Positions 1-7,740 of a stretch of 49,280 bases of DNA are shown here, piece after piece. The notes under the pieces are model-generated. The model had not been told where the DNA came from, did no database searches, and worked only from the letters and a program-made list of their open reading frames with translations. The translations under genes and the position numbers were made by a program. Location: the NCBI GenBank assembly GCA_050329415.1, contig JBHJOS010000114.1, positions 1 through 49,280 on the forward strand, in the 5' to 3' direction. The first letter of the stretch is position 1. The number at the start of each line of letters is the position of its first letter. This DNA comes from JANNOG01 sp050329415. GTDB taxonomy: Bacteria; Actinomycetota; Actinomycetes; Actinomycetales; JBBAYJ01.

Positions 1-1
1 G

Positions 2-1144
2 GACCGGGCGGTGCGGGCGGCCGAGGCCGAGGTCGCGGCCCGGGCGGCGGCCCGGCAGGTGGCGGCCACGGTCCACGGTGCGGCCGCGACCGCGGTCCAG
101 GAGGCCCTGCGGGTGCACACGCTCGCCGCCGGGGTCCGCGACCGCCACGAGAGGGAGCACGATGCGGCGGGCGCCGCCCTGGCGGCGGCCGCCCGGGACA
201 TCGAACGCCTGGTCACCGACCGGACGCGACTGGCCGACGCGCTGCACGCCGAGGAACTGGCGCGCACCGAGCGGCGAATGCGGCTGGACGCCCTGGCCGA
301 GCACGTGTCGGCCGACTTCGGGCTGACCGTGGCGGGCCTCGTCGCCCAGTACGGCCCCGACGTCCCGGTGCCCGTCGTCCGGGAGCCCGCGGGCGGGGAC
401 GACGGGACGACGGGGGACGGCACCAGTAACGGTGACAGCGACGGCGACGGGACGCTCCCGGAGTCGCTCACGGAACCGTACGACCGCGCCACCCAGACCC
501 GACGCCTCAGGGAGGCGGAGCGCGGGCTGGCCGCGCTGGGCTCCATCAACCCGCTCGCGATGGAGGAGTACGCGGCCCTGGAGGAGCGCCACCGCTTCCT
601 GCTCCAGCAGCAGCAGGACCTCACGGACTCCAAGCGGGACCTGCTGACGATCATCCGGGACGTCGACGAGCGGGTCGAGCAGGTGGTGGCCGAGGCGTTC
701 GCCGACACCGCGCACCACTTCGCCGAGGTCGTGCCCCGGCTCTTCCCCGGCGGCACGGGCCGGCTCGTGCTCACCGATCCCGACGACCTGCTCGAAACCG
801 GGATCGAGGTCGAGGCGCGTCCGGCGGGGAAGACGGTCAAGCGGCTCAGCCTGCTGAGCGGCGGCGAGCGGACCCTGGTTGCGCTGGCCTTCCTGGTGGC
901 CCTGTTCCGGGCCCGGCCGAGCCCGTTCTACGTGCTCGACGAGATCGAGGCGGCCCTCGACGACACGAACCTCCAGCGGCTGCTCGTGCTGCTCGAGGAA
1001 CTGCGCGCCACCAGCCAGCTCGTCGTCGTCACCCACCAGCGCCGCACCATGGAGGCCGCCGACGCCCTCTACGGCGTCGCCATGCGCGACGGCGTCACCA
1101 CCGTCATCAGCCAGCGTCTCCACCAACCCCAACCCGCCCCCTGA
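2..1144 (+). CDS. smc: Chromosome segregation protein SMC, C-terminal part (5' end outside window)
   Basis: About 380 residues of the C-terminal half of SMC, the coiled-coil ATPase that compacts and segregates the chromosome with ScpA and ScpB. The frame is already open at base 2, so the start lies upstream of the window. Visible elements are an alanine/arginine-rich coiled coil at the left, then the ABC-type head. The head has the signature LSGGERTLVALAFLVALF near 860-905, the Walker B segment FYVLDEIEAALDD and a D-loop, followed by a short tail. A low-complexity Gly/Asp/Thr/Ser stretch (about 396-460) interrupts the coiled coil ahead of the returning head domain. The family assignment is secure. 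Proximity to ftsY is the usual actinobacterial arrangement. Confidence 0.96.
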   Translation, partial: DRAVRAAEAEVAARAAARQVAATVHGAAATAVQEALRVHTLAAGVRDRHEREHDAAGAALAAAARDIERLVTDRTRLADALHAEELARTERRMRLDALAEHVSADFGLTVAGLVAQYGPDVPVPVVREPAGGDDGTTGDGTSNGDSDGDGTLPESLTEPYDRATQTRRLREAERGLAALGSINPLAMEEYAALEERHRFLLQQQQDLTDSKRDLLTIIRDVDERVEQVVAEAFADTAHHFAEVVPRLFPGGTGRLVLTDPDDLLETGIEVEARPAGKTVKRLSLLSGGERTLVALAFLVALFRARPSPFYVLDEIEAALDDTNLQRLLVLLEELRATSQLVVVTHQRRTMEAADALYGVAMRDGVTTVISQRLHQPQPAP

Positions 1145-1164
1145 CCCCTGCGTGGCATGGGGTC
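1143..1164 (+). terminator. Hairpin overlapping the smc stop codon
   Basis: GACCCCTGC (1143-1151) pairs with GCATGGGGTC (1155-1164), giving nine pairs with one bulged T and a GTG loop. The hairpin begins inside the smc stop codon and is followed only by TGTGTGCG, not a T run, so it would be a weak or Rho-assisted terminator. It sits 3 bases before the next start codon. Confidence 0.35.
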
Positions 1165-1167
1165 TGT

Positions 1168-1632
1168 GTGCGACGGGTCGCGGTGATCGGTTGCGGTGGG
1201 TCGGGGAAGACGTCGCTGTCCCATCAGCTGTCCCGGGTGCTGGACCTGCCCGTGGTCCACCTGGACGCGCACTACTACGACGAGGACTGGAACACCCGGT
1301 CCCCGGGGGAGTTCGCCGCTCTCCAGCACCGGCTGGTCGCCGGGCCCCGGTGGCTCGTCGAGGGCAACTACGCGGCGACGCTGCCGATCCGTCTGGCCGC
1401 AGCGGACACGGTGGTGTTCCTCGATCTGCCCGCTGTGGTGTGTCTGCTGGGGGTCGTGCAGCGGCGCTGGCGCTACCGGGGCGGGCAGCACCGCGACGGG
1501 GTTCACGACCGCATCACGTGGGGTTTCGTCCGTTACATCGCCGGTTACCGGCGCAGCATGCGGCCTCGGGTGCGGGCTCTGCTCGCCGAGCACGCCGGCC
1601 ACGCCCTGCTCGACCGCGTCGCCGCGAAGTAG
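1168..1632 (+). CDS. P-loop NTPase resembling DNA topology modulation protein (FlaR-like)
   Basis: A 154-residue protein with an N-terminal Walker A motif GCGGSGKTSLSHQL at residues 8-21, then the adenylate-kinase-like pattern LPVVHLDAHYYD, the EGNYAATL segment and a FLDLP Walker B-like strand. This is the pattern of the small kinase-fold proteins annotated as topology modulation or FlaR-like proteins, whose true substrate is not established. Family members are usually about 170 residues, so this one is slightly short at the C terminus. The GTG start lies 23 bases after the smc stop; no strong ribosome-binding site is visible. I would not assign a topology role from sequence alone. Confidence 0.75.
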   Translation: MRRVAVIGCGGSGKTSLSHQLSRVLDLPVVHLDAHYYDEDWNTRSPGEFAALQHRLVAGPRWLVEGNYAATLPIRLAAADTVVFLDLPAVVCLLGVVQRRWRYRGGQHRDGVHDRITWGFVRYIAGYRRSMRPRVRALLAEHAGHALLDRVAAK

Positions 1633-1846
1633 AGTCCGAGTGGCTGGAGCAGAACCCGGGCGGAACAACAAGGAAATCCGGACCGTCCGAGGTCTTCCGG
1701 CCCTCGGACCACCTGGCGGGACAGTCTGTTCACCCGCCGGCGCCGCAGGGGTCGGAGGCGGTCGAGCGCTACCGCCGGACTCTGCGGACGGGATGACGGC
1801 GCCTCCGCGCCACCGACCAGAAGACCACAGCGGGGAGAGAGAAACG
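1633..1846. other. Intergenic stretch with hairpin and coding-like tail
   Basis: A 214-base gap before the SRPBCC gene. It holds an 8-bp inverted repeat, GTCCGAGG (1685-1692) with CCTCGGAC (1702-1709), a plausible weak terminator. The frame through 1633-1796 stays open to a TGA at 1794-1796 with fairly G/C-biased third positions (segments WLEQNPGG and AVERYRRTLRTG), but it has no start and no family I recognise. It may be the remnant of a lost gene. Confidence 0.3.
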
Positions 1847-2380
1847 GTGACCGACCATCAGTTTCCGCTCGACGGGCAGTTCCCGACCGACATGCGCCTG
1901 CAGCGGGGTAGTGCGGGCGACGACAGGCTGCGCCTGGAGCGCCACTTCGACAGCCCGGTGGAGCGGGTGTGGCAGGCACTGACCGACAGCAAGGAGATGT
2001 CCTCGTGGTTCGCGTGTCAGGTGGAGTACGACGAGCTCACTCCGGGCAGCACGGTGGAACTGCGGTTCCCCGGAGGTGAGCCGGATCCGGGCAAGATCCT
2101 CGAGGTGCAGCCCGGCCGGCTGCTCGCGTTCACCTGGCAGAAGGAGTCGCTCAGCTTCGAGGTCAGCCCCGAGCGCGGTGGCTGCCGCTTCGTCTTCGTC
2201 ACCACGGTGCAGGACCCGGAGCACATCCCGTACTCGGCGGCCGGCTACTTCCAGGCCGTGGAAGAGGGTCTCGCCGGACTGCTCGATGCGGACGTGAAGG
2301 GGAAGCCGGACGCGCGGCAGCTGCTCTCCTTCGACGAACTGGTGGAGCGTGTCACCGCCGAGTGGAAGCTGGACGAGTAG
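1847..2380 (+). CDS. SRPBCC / AHSA1-family domain protein
   Basis: A 177-residue protein. The diagnostic segment is RLERHFDSPVERVWQALTDS, followed by SSWFACQVEYDELTPGS and the GGxFxF-like strand, the classical START/Bet v1 fold of the AHSA1 (activator of Hsp90 ATPase homologue) group. The C-terminal helix (ELVERVTAEWKLDE) closes the fold. GTG at 1847 was chosen because GGGGAGAGAG lies at 1832-1841 and the product then begins just before the conserved domain. Such proteins bind hydrophobic ligands and are often paired with an ArsR regulator; no ArsR gene is visible here. The precise ligand is unknown. Confidence 0.85.
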   Translation: MTDHQFPLDGQFPTDMRLQRGSAGDDRLRLERHFDSPVERVWQALTDSKEMSSWFACQVEYDELTPGSTVELRFPGGEPDPGKILEVQPGRLLAFTWQKESLSFEVSPERGGCRFVFVTTVQDPEHIPYSAAGYFQAVEEGLAGLLDADVKGKPDARQLLSFDELVERVTAEWKLDE

Positions 2381-2479
2381 GCGCGGCGCTCCCAGCGTTC
2401 GTGTTCGGCGAGCGATCCCGGGCTGGGGCCGCTAGGCACTCCACGAGGTGCCCCGACCGCGCACCGGGTGCCGCGATGA

Positions 2480-2710
2480 TTGGGCCTATGCCCCAAGGTG
2501 ACGACGCCCGTGTCCCATGCGGCCGGCGACGCCTTCTGCGCGGGCCTGGCGGTCTCGCTCACCGCGGATCCGGATCCCGTCGCCGCGGTGCGCCGCGCCT
2601 GCGCCGCGGGGGCCCTGGCCGTCACCCGCCCGGGAGCACAGCCGTCGCTGCCCACCCGGGCCGAAGTCGAGGAACTGCTGTCCCAGGTCGCAGCGGGAAG
2701 GGGACGGTGA
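2480..2710 (+). pseudogene. C-terminal remnant of a PfkB-family sugar kinase (ribokinase-like)
   Basis: The 70-odd residues encoded here match only the end of ribokinase-type PfkB kinases: AAGDAFCAGLAVSL (normally DTTGAGDAF, carrying the catalytic Asp and anion hole), then AVRRACAAGALAVTRPGAQ and the final SLPTRAEVEELL. A full kinase is about 300 residues, so roughly the first 230 are missing. The residues before AGDAF (PVSHA) no longer match the DTTG consensus. No credible start exists; the open frame begins at a TTG. The terminal part and stop are intact. I read this as the 3' relic of a deleted rbsK-like gene. Confidence 0.78.
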
Positions 2711-2753
2711 GACCTCCGACCTCGGCGCCGGGGCGGGGTGGGAGCGTAGGGGG

Positions 2754-3968
2754 GTGAGGGTTCGGGTGGTCGGGGTCGTGGCGGTGGTCGTGGTCGGCCT
2801 GGCGGGAGGGGTGGTCGGCTGCTCCAGGGCGGACGGGGCGGGCACCGAGGTCACGGGGGACGGGATGCGGCCGGCCGACCCGGGGACGGCCGCCGGGGGA
2901 GACCCGGACGGCGTGCCCTCCGGCCCGGCGACCTCGCGGGCCGGCGACAGCCGGGACGCGGCCACCGACCCCTACAGCCTCACGGGTGCCCCCCGGGCTG
3001 CTGAGGATCTCGCCACCGGACTCGCGGTGCCATGGGACGTCACCCGGGTCGCCGGGGACGTCCTGGTCACCGAGCGCGACTCGGGCCGCGTGCTCCGGGT
3101 GGAACCCGGTGGCGACCTCACCCCCGTGTCCGTGGAGGGCGGCGACGCCGTCCCCGGCGTGGTCGCGGACGGCGAGGGCGGCCTGCTCGGGCTCGTCGAG
3201 CTGCCGGACGGCCGGGTCGCCGCGTACGCCTCGACCGACTCGGACAACCGGGTGGTCAGCTACGCCTACGAGCCCGCCGGGCCGGCCCTGACCGGCGGCC
3301 GGGTGATCCTGGAGGGCATTCCCCGCGCCCCGGTCCACAACGGCGGACGGCTGGCGGTGGGCCCCGACGGGTTCCTCTACGTGTCGACCGGGGACGCCCG
3401 CGAGGTCGAGGAGGCTCAGGACCCGGGCTCTCTGGCGGGCAAGATCCTCCGGGTCACGACCGGTGGCCGCCCGGCCCCCGGCAACCCCTTCGCCGACTCC
3501 CCGGTGTGGAGCTACGGTCATCGCAACGTGCAGGGGCTCGGTTGGCTCGCCGACGGCACCATGGTCGCCTCGGAGTTCGGCCAGGACACCTGGGACGAGG
3601 TGAACGTGATCGAGCCGGGCGGCAACTACGGCTGGCCGGTCGTCGAGGGCCCGGGCGGGCAGGACCGGGGCTTCGTCGACCCGGTCGTCGCCTGGTCGCC
3701 TTCGGAGGCCTCGCCGAGCGGGCTCGCCGTCACCGGCGACGCCGTCTACGTCGCCGCCCTGCGCGGGCAGCGGCTGTGGCGCATCCCGGTGAGCGGCGGG
3801 GAGCTGGGTCGGCCGACGGCGCTGCTGGTCGAGGAGTTCGGCCGACTGCGCGACGTCGAGGCGGACCCGGAGACCGGTGCTCTGCTGGTCCTCACCAACA
3901 ACACCGCCCGCGGCGAGCCCCGGGAGGGGGACGACCGGCTGCTCCGGGTGCCGCTGCAGGACGGCTGA
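2754..3968 (+). CDS. PQQ-dependent aldose sugar dehydrogenase-like lipoprotein
   Basis: A 404-residue predicted exported lipoprotein. The N terminus is a short basic start, a Val/Gly-rich membrane stretch and a lipobox VVGC with Cys23, so it should be anchored on the outer face of the membrane. The mature part is a six-bladed beta-propeller of the GdhB/YliI soluble aldose dehydrogenase family: LAVPWDVT, GGRLAVGPDGFLYVSTGDA, LAGKILRV, WSYGHRNVQGLGW and EVNVIEPGGNYGWPVVEG are the family's landmark strands. The known role is PQQ-linked oxidation of aldoses to lactones. The GTG at 2754 is preceded by GGAGCGTAGG. No PQQ biosynthesis genes are in this window, so cofactor supply is uncertain. Confidence 0.86.
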   Translation: MRVRVVGVVAVVVVGLAGGVVGCSRADGAGTEVTGDGMRPADPGTAAGGDPDGVPSGPATSRAGDSRDAATDPYSLTGAPRAAEDLATGLAVPWDVTRVAGDVLVTERDSGRVLRVEPGGDLTPVSVEGGDAVPGVVADGEGGLLGLVELPDGRVAAYASTDSDNRVVSYAYEPAGPALTGGRVILEGIPRAPVHNGGRLAVGPDGFLYVSTGDAREVEEAQDPGSLAGKILRVTTGGRPAPGNPFADSPVWSYGHRNVQGLGWLADGTMVASEFGQDTWDEVNVIEPGGNYGWPVVEGPGGQDRGFVDPVVAWSPSEASPSGLAVTGDAVYVAALRGQRLWRIPVSGGELGRPTALLVEEFGRLRDVEADPETGALLVLTNNTARGEPREGDDRLLRVPLQDG

Positions 3969-3994
3969 CGGGCGGCGGCTGACAGACTGCCCCG

Positions 3995-5245
3995 GTGCAG
4001 GAGTTCCTCTCGGACCCGTCCGCGATCGCCCTCGCCGCGGCCGGCCTGGTCGCCGGGATCGGTGCCGGGCTGGCGCTGGTCCTCGGCCGGTCCGCCGGCC
4101 GCCGCCGCGCGGGCGACCGCGACGTCCCGCGCCCCGGGGTCGACTACCGGCCGGGGGTGGGCGACGACGCGGAGGACCCGCGGGACACCCCGGTGCGCAC
4201 GATCGAGACCGTCGACCTCCCGGTCCCGGCCCCCGGCGCGACCGTCGAGACCGGGGCGGAGACCGACGCCGCTCCCGCGACTGCCACGACTCCGGGGCGC
4301 GAGGCGCCGGCGCCGGCGCGGGGTCGGCTGGCCCGGCTGCGCGGCCGCCTGGCCCGGTCGGAGTCCGCCGTCGGTCGCCGGCTGCTGGCGCTGCTCGGGC
4401 GGCAGCGGGTGGACGAGGCGACGTGGGAGGAGATCGAGGAGGTCCTGCTCGGGGCGGACCTGGGCACCGTCACCACCCTGGGCCTCGTCGAGCGCCTGCG
4501 CACGCGTCACGCCACCGACGGTGGCGGCGACGTGCGGGCCCTGCTGCGCGAGGAATTGCTGCGGGTCCTCGACCCCGGACGCGACCGCACCCTGGGGGTC
4601 GCCCGCCACGATGGCCTGCCGGGAGTGCTGCTGGTGGTGGGTGTCAACGGCAGCGGCAAGACGACGACCGTCGGCAAGATCGCCAGGCTCCTCGTCGCCG
4701 AGGACAAGGAGGTGCTGCTCGCGGCCGCCGACACCTTCCGGGCCGCAGCCGCCGATCAGTTGCAGTCGTGGGGCGAGCGGGTCGGCGTGGCGACGGTCCG
4801 TTCCGGCGAGGGCGCGGACCCTGCCTCGGTCGCGCACGACGCCGTCCGGGCCGGGGTCGAGGGCGAGGTGGACGTCGTCGTCGTCGACACCGCGGGCCGC
4901 CTGCAGAACAAGCGTGGGCTCATGGACGAGCTCGGCAAGGTCAAGCGCGTGATCGAGCGTCAGGCGCCGGTCACCGAGACCCTGCTCGTCCTCGACGCCA
5001 CGACCGGGCAGAACGGACTGGTCCAGGCCCAGGTCTTCGGCGAGGTCGTCGACGTCACGGGAGTGGCGCTGACCAAGCTCGACGGGACAGCGAGGGGAGG
5101 GATCGTCGTCGCGGTCGAGCAGCAGCTCGGCGTGCCGGTCAAGCTGGTCGGCCTGGGGGAGGGGCCGGACGACCTGGCGCCGTTCGAGCCCGAGGTGTTC
5201 GTGGACGGCCTGCTCGGGGGCGCGACGAGCGACGCCACCGCCTGA
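3995..5245 (+). CDS. ftsY: Signal recognition particle receptor FtsY
   Basis: A 416-residue SRP-receptor GTPase that docks SRP-bound ribosomes to the SecYEG translocon. Residues about 8-31 form a hydrophobic N-terminal segment (IALAAAGLVAGIGAGLALVL), followed by a basic run and an acidic/Ala-rich A domain. The NG domain holds the P-loop GVNGSGKTTTVGKIA near residues 215-229, ADTFRAAAADQLQSW, DTAGRLQNK and the guanine-specificity motif TKLDGTARGG, ending with GLGEGPDDLAPF. The GTG start gives the membrane anchor typical of actinobacterial FtsY. Its partner Ffh is encoded about 20 kb downstream. Confidence 0.97.
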   Translation: MQEFLSDPSAIALAAAGLVAGIGAGLALVLGRSAGRRRAGDRDVPRPGVDYRPGVGDDAEDPRDTPVRTIETVDLPVPAPGATVETGAETDAAPATATTPGREAPAPARGRLARLRGRLARSESAVGRRLLALLGRQRVDEATWEEIEEVLLGADLGTVTTLGLVERLRTRHATDGGGDVRALLREELLRVLDPGRDRTLGVARHDGLPGVLLVVGVNGSGKTTTVGKIARLLVAEDKEVLLAAADTFRAAAADQLQSWGERVGVATVRSGEGADPASVAHDAVRAGVEGEVDVVVVDTAGRLQNKRGLMDELGKVKRVIERQAPVTETLLVLDATTGQNGLVQAQVFGEVVDVTGVALTKLDGTARGGIVVAVEQQLGVPVKLVGLGEGPDDLAPFEPEVFVDGLLGGATSDATA

Positions 5246-5300
5246 GCACCACCCGGCCGTCACGCCGTCCGGGCCTGCGTCACCGGGCCGGCAGCAGGGC

Positions 5301-7667
5301 TCAGCCGCGGCGTCGGCGCTTGGCCCGGTACAGCGCGTCGTCGGCTGCCGACAGCAGGTCCCGCGGTTCCCAGTCCGCCTCGGCGGCACTGACGCCGAAC
5401 GAGAACGCCGTTCCCTGCTCGCGCAGGCACCGCCGGCGGGCCCGCTCGAGCCGGCGGCGCATCTCGTCCGGGTTCCGCCCGTCGAGGACCACGGCGAACT
5501 CGTCCCCGCCGACGCGGCCGAGCGTCCACCGGCCGTCCGACGGGACGGCCTCGGCCACCGCCGAGGCGACCCCGCGGAGGACCTCGTCGCCGCGGGCGTG
5601 GCCGCTGCGGTCATTGAGCCGCTTGAGCTCGTCGACGTCGAGCAGGGCGACCGTGACCGCTCGCCCGGCCCGGGCGATCTCCGCGAGGGCGTCGTCGACG
5701 ACCCGGCGCGTGCCGAGGCCCGTCAGTGGGTCCTCGAAGGCGAGCCGGTTGACCCGGTCGATGATCTTGGCCTGTGCGACCACGGCACTCATCACCGTGG
5801 CCACCGACACCAGCAGCTCGAAGTCGCCGGGGGAGAAGTCGGGCTCGTTCGGTCCGGTGGTGAAGTAGAGCTGTCCCCAGATCTCGTTGTCGACGACCAG
5901 CGGGACGTTCGCCGAGGACCCTCGCCCCAGCCGGCCGAGCAGACGCACCCCTCCGGGGTCGAGGCCGGACATCTGGCGGGTGGTGAGGCCCGGCACGCCG
6001 GAGTGCGCCGTGTACGACGCCTTCGTGAAGTCGGCCGCCTCGTAGGTCTCGTCCTTGGGGAAGGTGAGGTCGCCGGGCCCCAGGTCGCCGACGTTGATGA
6101 GGGTGCGGATGACGCCCGCGTCGAGGTCCCAGCGGTCGAGTGAGGCGCTGGCCGCGCCCATGATCCGGCGGGACTCCTCGAGGGCGACCCGCAACAGCTC
6201 ACGGCCTTCTTCGGAGCGGACGAGCGCCTGCGAGAGGCCTACCAGCGAGCGCAGCCGGTCGGCGTCGCCGCGCCGCCGCACGTGCCGGGCGGACAGGTCC
6301 AGGAGGATCTCCCGGACGGGCACGACCTGGAGCGGCTCGCCGGCCACCCCGGCCAGGGCCGCCGCCCATGGACCCCTCGCCCGGGCCAGGCGCGCGCAGG
6401 CTGCCCCCAGCGCCGCCGCCCAACCGGCGGCGGCTCCCTCGTCCGCGGTGGCGTCCCCGTCCGGGGCGGCGTCCTCGCTCGCGGCGGCGACCACCCGGGC
6501 GGCCAGCCGGACCACTGCCGCCGCCCGATGCTCGGTGGTCGTGGCACCGGGGTCGCCGCGCAGGGCCCGGATGCCGGGGACTCCGGCGAGGTCGGCGGCG
6601 AGGGAGCTGTCGTCGAGACGGTGCACCTCGTCGTGGACGAGCGCCATCCGGGGCGCCAGGAAGCACACCTCGGGGTCCTCCCCGCCCACGGCGGCGAGCC
6701 GCGCCGCGACGCCGTGGGTCGCGCCGCGGGCCAGGTCGGTGGGGTCGCTCACGAGCTGGGCGAACGCGAGCACGCGGGCCTCCACGTCCGGTTCCCAGGG
6801 CACCACCGGCGAGGCCGGGACGTCGAGCCGCCGGACCCGGCGCACCGATCGCGCCCGCTCGAGCGGGTGAGGGCCGGCGTCGGCGAACAGCAACCCCTGC
6901 GCGTGGCGGCAGCCCAGGGCATGGAGGGCGTCGGCCTGGTCGTCCTGCTCGACGCCCTCGGCGATGATCGTCATCCCGAGCGAGCCGGCCAGGTCGACGG
7001 CCGCCCGCACGATCGAGCGGTCCGGGCCGTGGGCCGTTGCCCCGACGACGAAGGACCGGTCGAGCTTCAGTACGTGCACCGGCAGCCGCCGCAGGTGGTC
7101 GAGGTTCGCGAAGCCCATCCCGAAGTCGTCCAGGGCCAGGCGGACCCCCATCCGGGCCAGGCGGAGCAGGGTCGGGCGGACGCCGTCGGCCACGGCCGCG
7201 TTCTCGGTGATCTCCAGGAGCAGGGCCGACGGGACGAGGCCCTCGGCGCGCACCACCTGCCCCACGAGCTCCGGGAATCGGGGGTCGACGAGCTGGGCCG
7301 GGGAGACGTTCGTGCTCACCGTCGCCGTCGACAGCGCGGCGGAGCGCCGCCAGCGCGCGGCTGCCCCGACCGCCAGGCGCAGCATCCGCTCGCCGAGCTC
7401 ACCGATGACCCCGTGCTCCTCGGCGAGCGGGATGAACGAGGACGGCGGGAGCATGCCGCTGTGGGGGTCCCGCAGGCGGGCGAGCGCCTCGAACCCGATG
7501 ACCTCCCGGTCCGGCAGCGAGACGATCGGCTGGAAGTGTGCGGTCACGAAGCCCCCCCGGAGGGCCTCCTGGAGGCTCTCCGGGGAGGGCTTCACGGCCG
7601 GGCGGCCCCCGGCCACCCCCGCCGCGGACCCCGTCGGCGTGACTGCAGGCACCCCCGCCGCCATCAC
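5301..7667 (-). CDS. EAL-GAF-GGDEF cyclic-di-GMP protein with reversed domain order
   Basis: A 788-residue protein. The EAL phosphodiesterase domain comes first (about 38-275) and keeps the catalytic set: E60 in FEALARL, N120, E152/E155 in LEITENA, DDFGMG at 180-185, K201 in KLDRSF, E237 and Q257. An alanine-rich helical linker follows (about 275-465; its part near VHDEVHRLDDS faintly recalls an HD-type fold), then a GAF sensor domain (about 470-625). The C-terminal GGDEF domain has RVGGDEF at 718-724, intact. The RxxD inhibitory site upstream of GGDEF is absent (aligned residues D and W). No membrane segment is seen, so it should be cytosolic. GTG 7667 and ATG 7664 are alternative adjacent starts. 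Net activity, synthesis or breakdown, cannot be told. Confidence 0.92.
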   Translation of the reverse strand: MMAAGVPAVTPTGSAAGVAGGRPAVKPSPESLQEALRGGFVTAHFQPIVSLPDREVIGFEALARLRDPHSGMLPPSSFIPLAEEHGVIGELGERMLRLAVGAAARWRRSAALSTATVSTNVSPAQLVDPRFPELVGQVVRAEGLVPSALLLEITENAAVADGVRPTLLRLARMGVRLALDDFGMGFANLDHLRRLPVHVLKLDRSFVVGATAHGPDRSIVRAAVDLAGSLGMTIIAEGVEQDDQADALHALGCRHAQGLLFADAGPHPLERARSVRRVRRLDVPASPVVPWEPDVEARVLAFAQLVSDPTDLARGATHGVAARLAAVGGEDPEVCFLAPRMALVHDEVHRLDDSSLAADLAGVPGIRALRGDPGATTTEHRAAAVVRLAARVVAAASEDAAPDGDATADEGAAAGWAAALGAACARLARARGPWAAALAGVAGEPLQVVPVREILLDLSARHVRRRGDADRLRSLVGLSQALVRSEEGRELLRVALEESRRIMGAASASLDRWDLDAGVIRTLINVGDLGPGDLTFPKDETYEAADFTKASYTAHSGVPGLTTRQMSGLDPGGVRLLGRLGRGSSANVPLVVDNEIWGQLYFTTGPNEPDFSPGDFELLVSVATVMSAVVAQAKIIDRVNRLAFEDPLTGLGTRRVVDDALAEIARAGRAVTVALLDVDELKRLNDRSGHARGDEVLRGVASAVAEAVPSDGRWTLGRVGGDEFAVVLDGRNPDEMRRRLERARRRCLREQGTAFSFGVSAAEADWEPRDLLSAADDALYRAKRRRRG

Positions 7668-7740
7668 GGGACCCGTTTCGTCACCCGTCGCACCTGGGCA
7701 TCATCGCAGGGTGACGCCCACTCGGGGAGGGCGGGCAGGT

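Noticed and set aside
2435..2452. GGCAC/GTGCC hairpin downstream of the SRPBCC gene
   Set aside because: Five pairs only; could be chance in GC-rich DNA, so not listed as a terminator.
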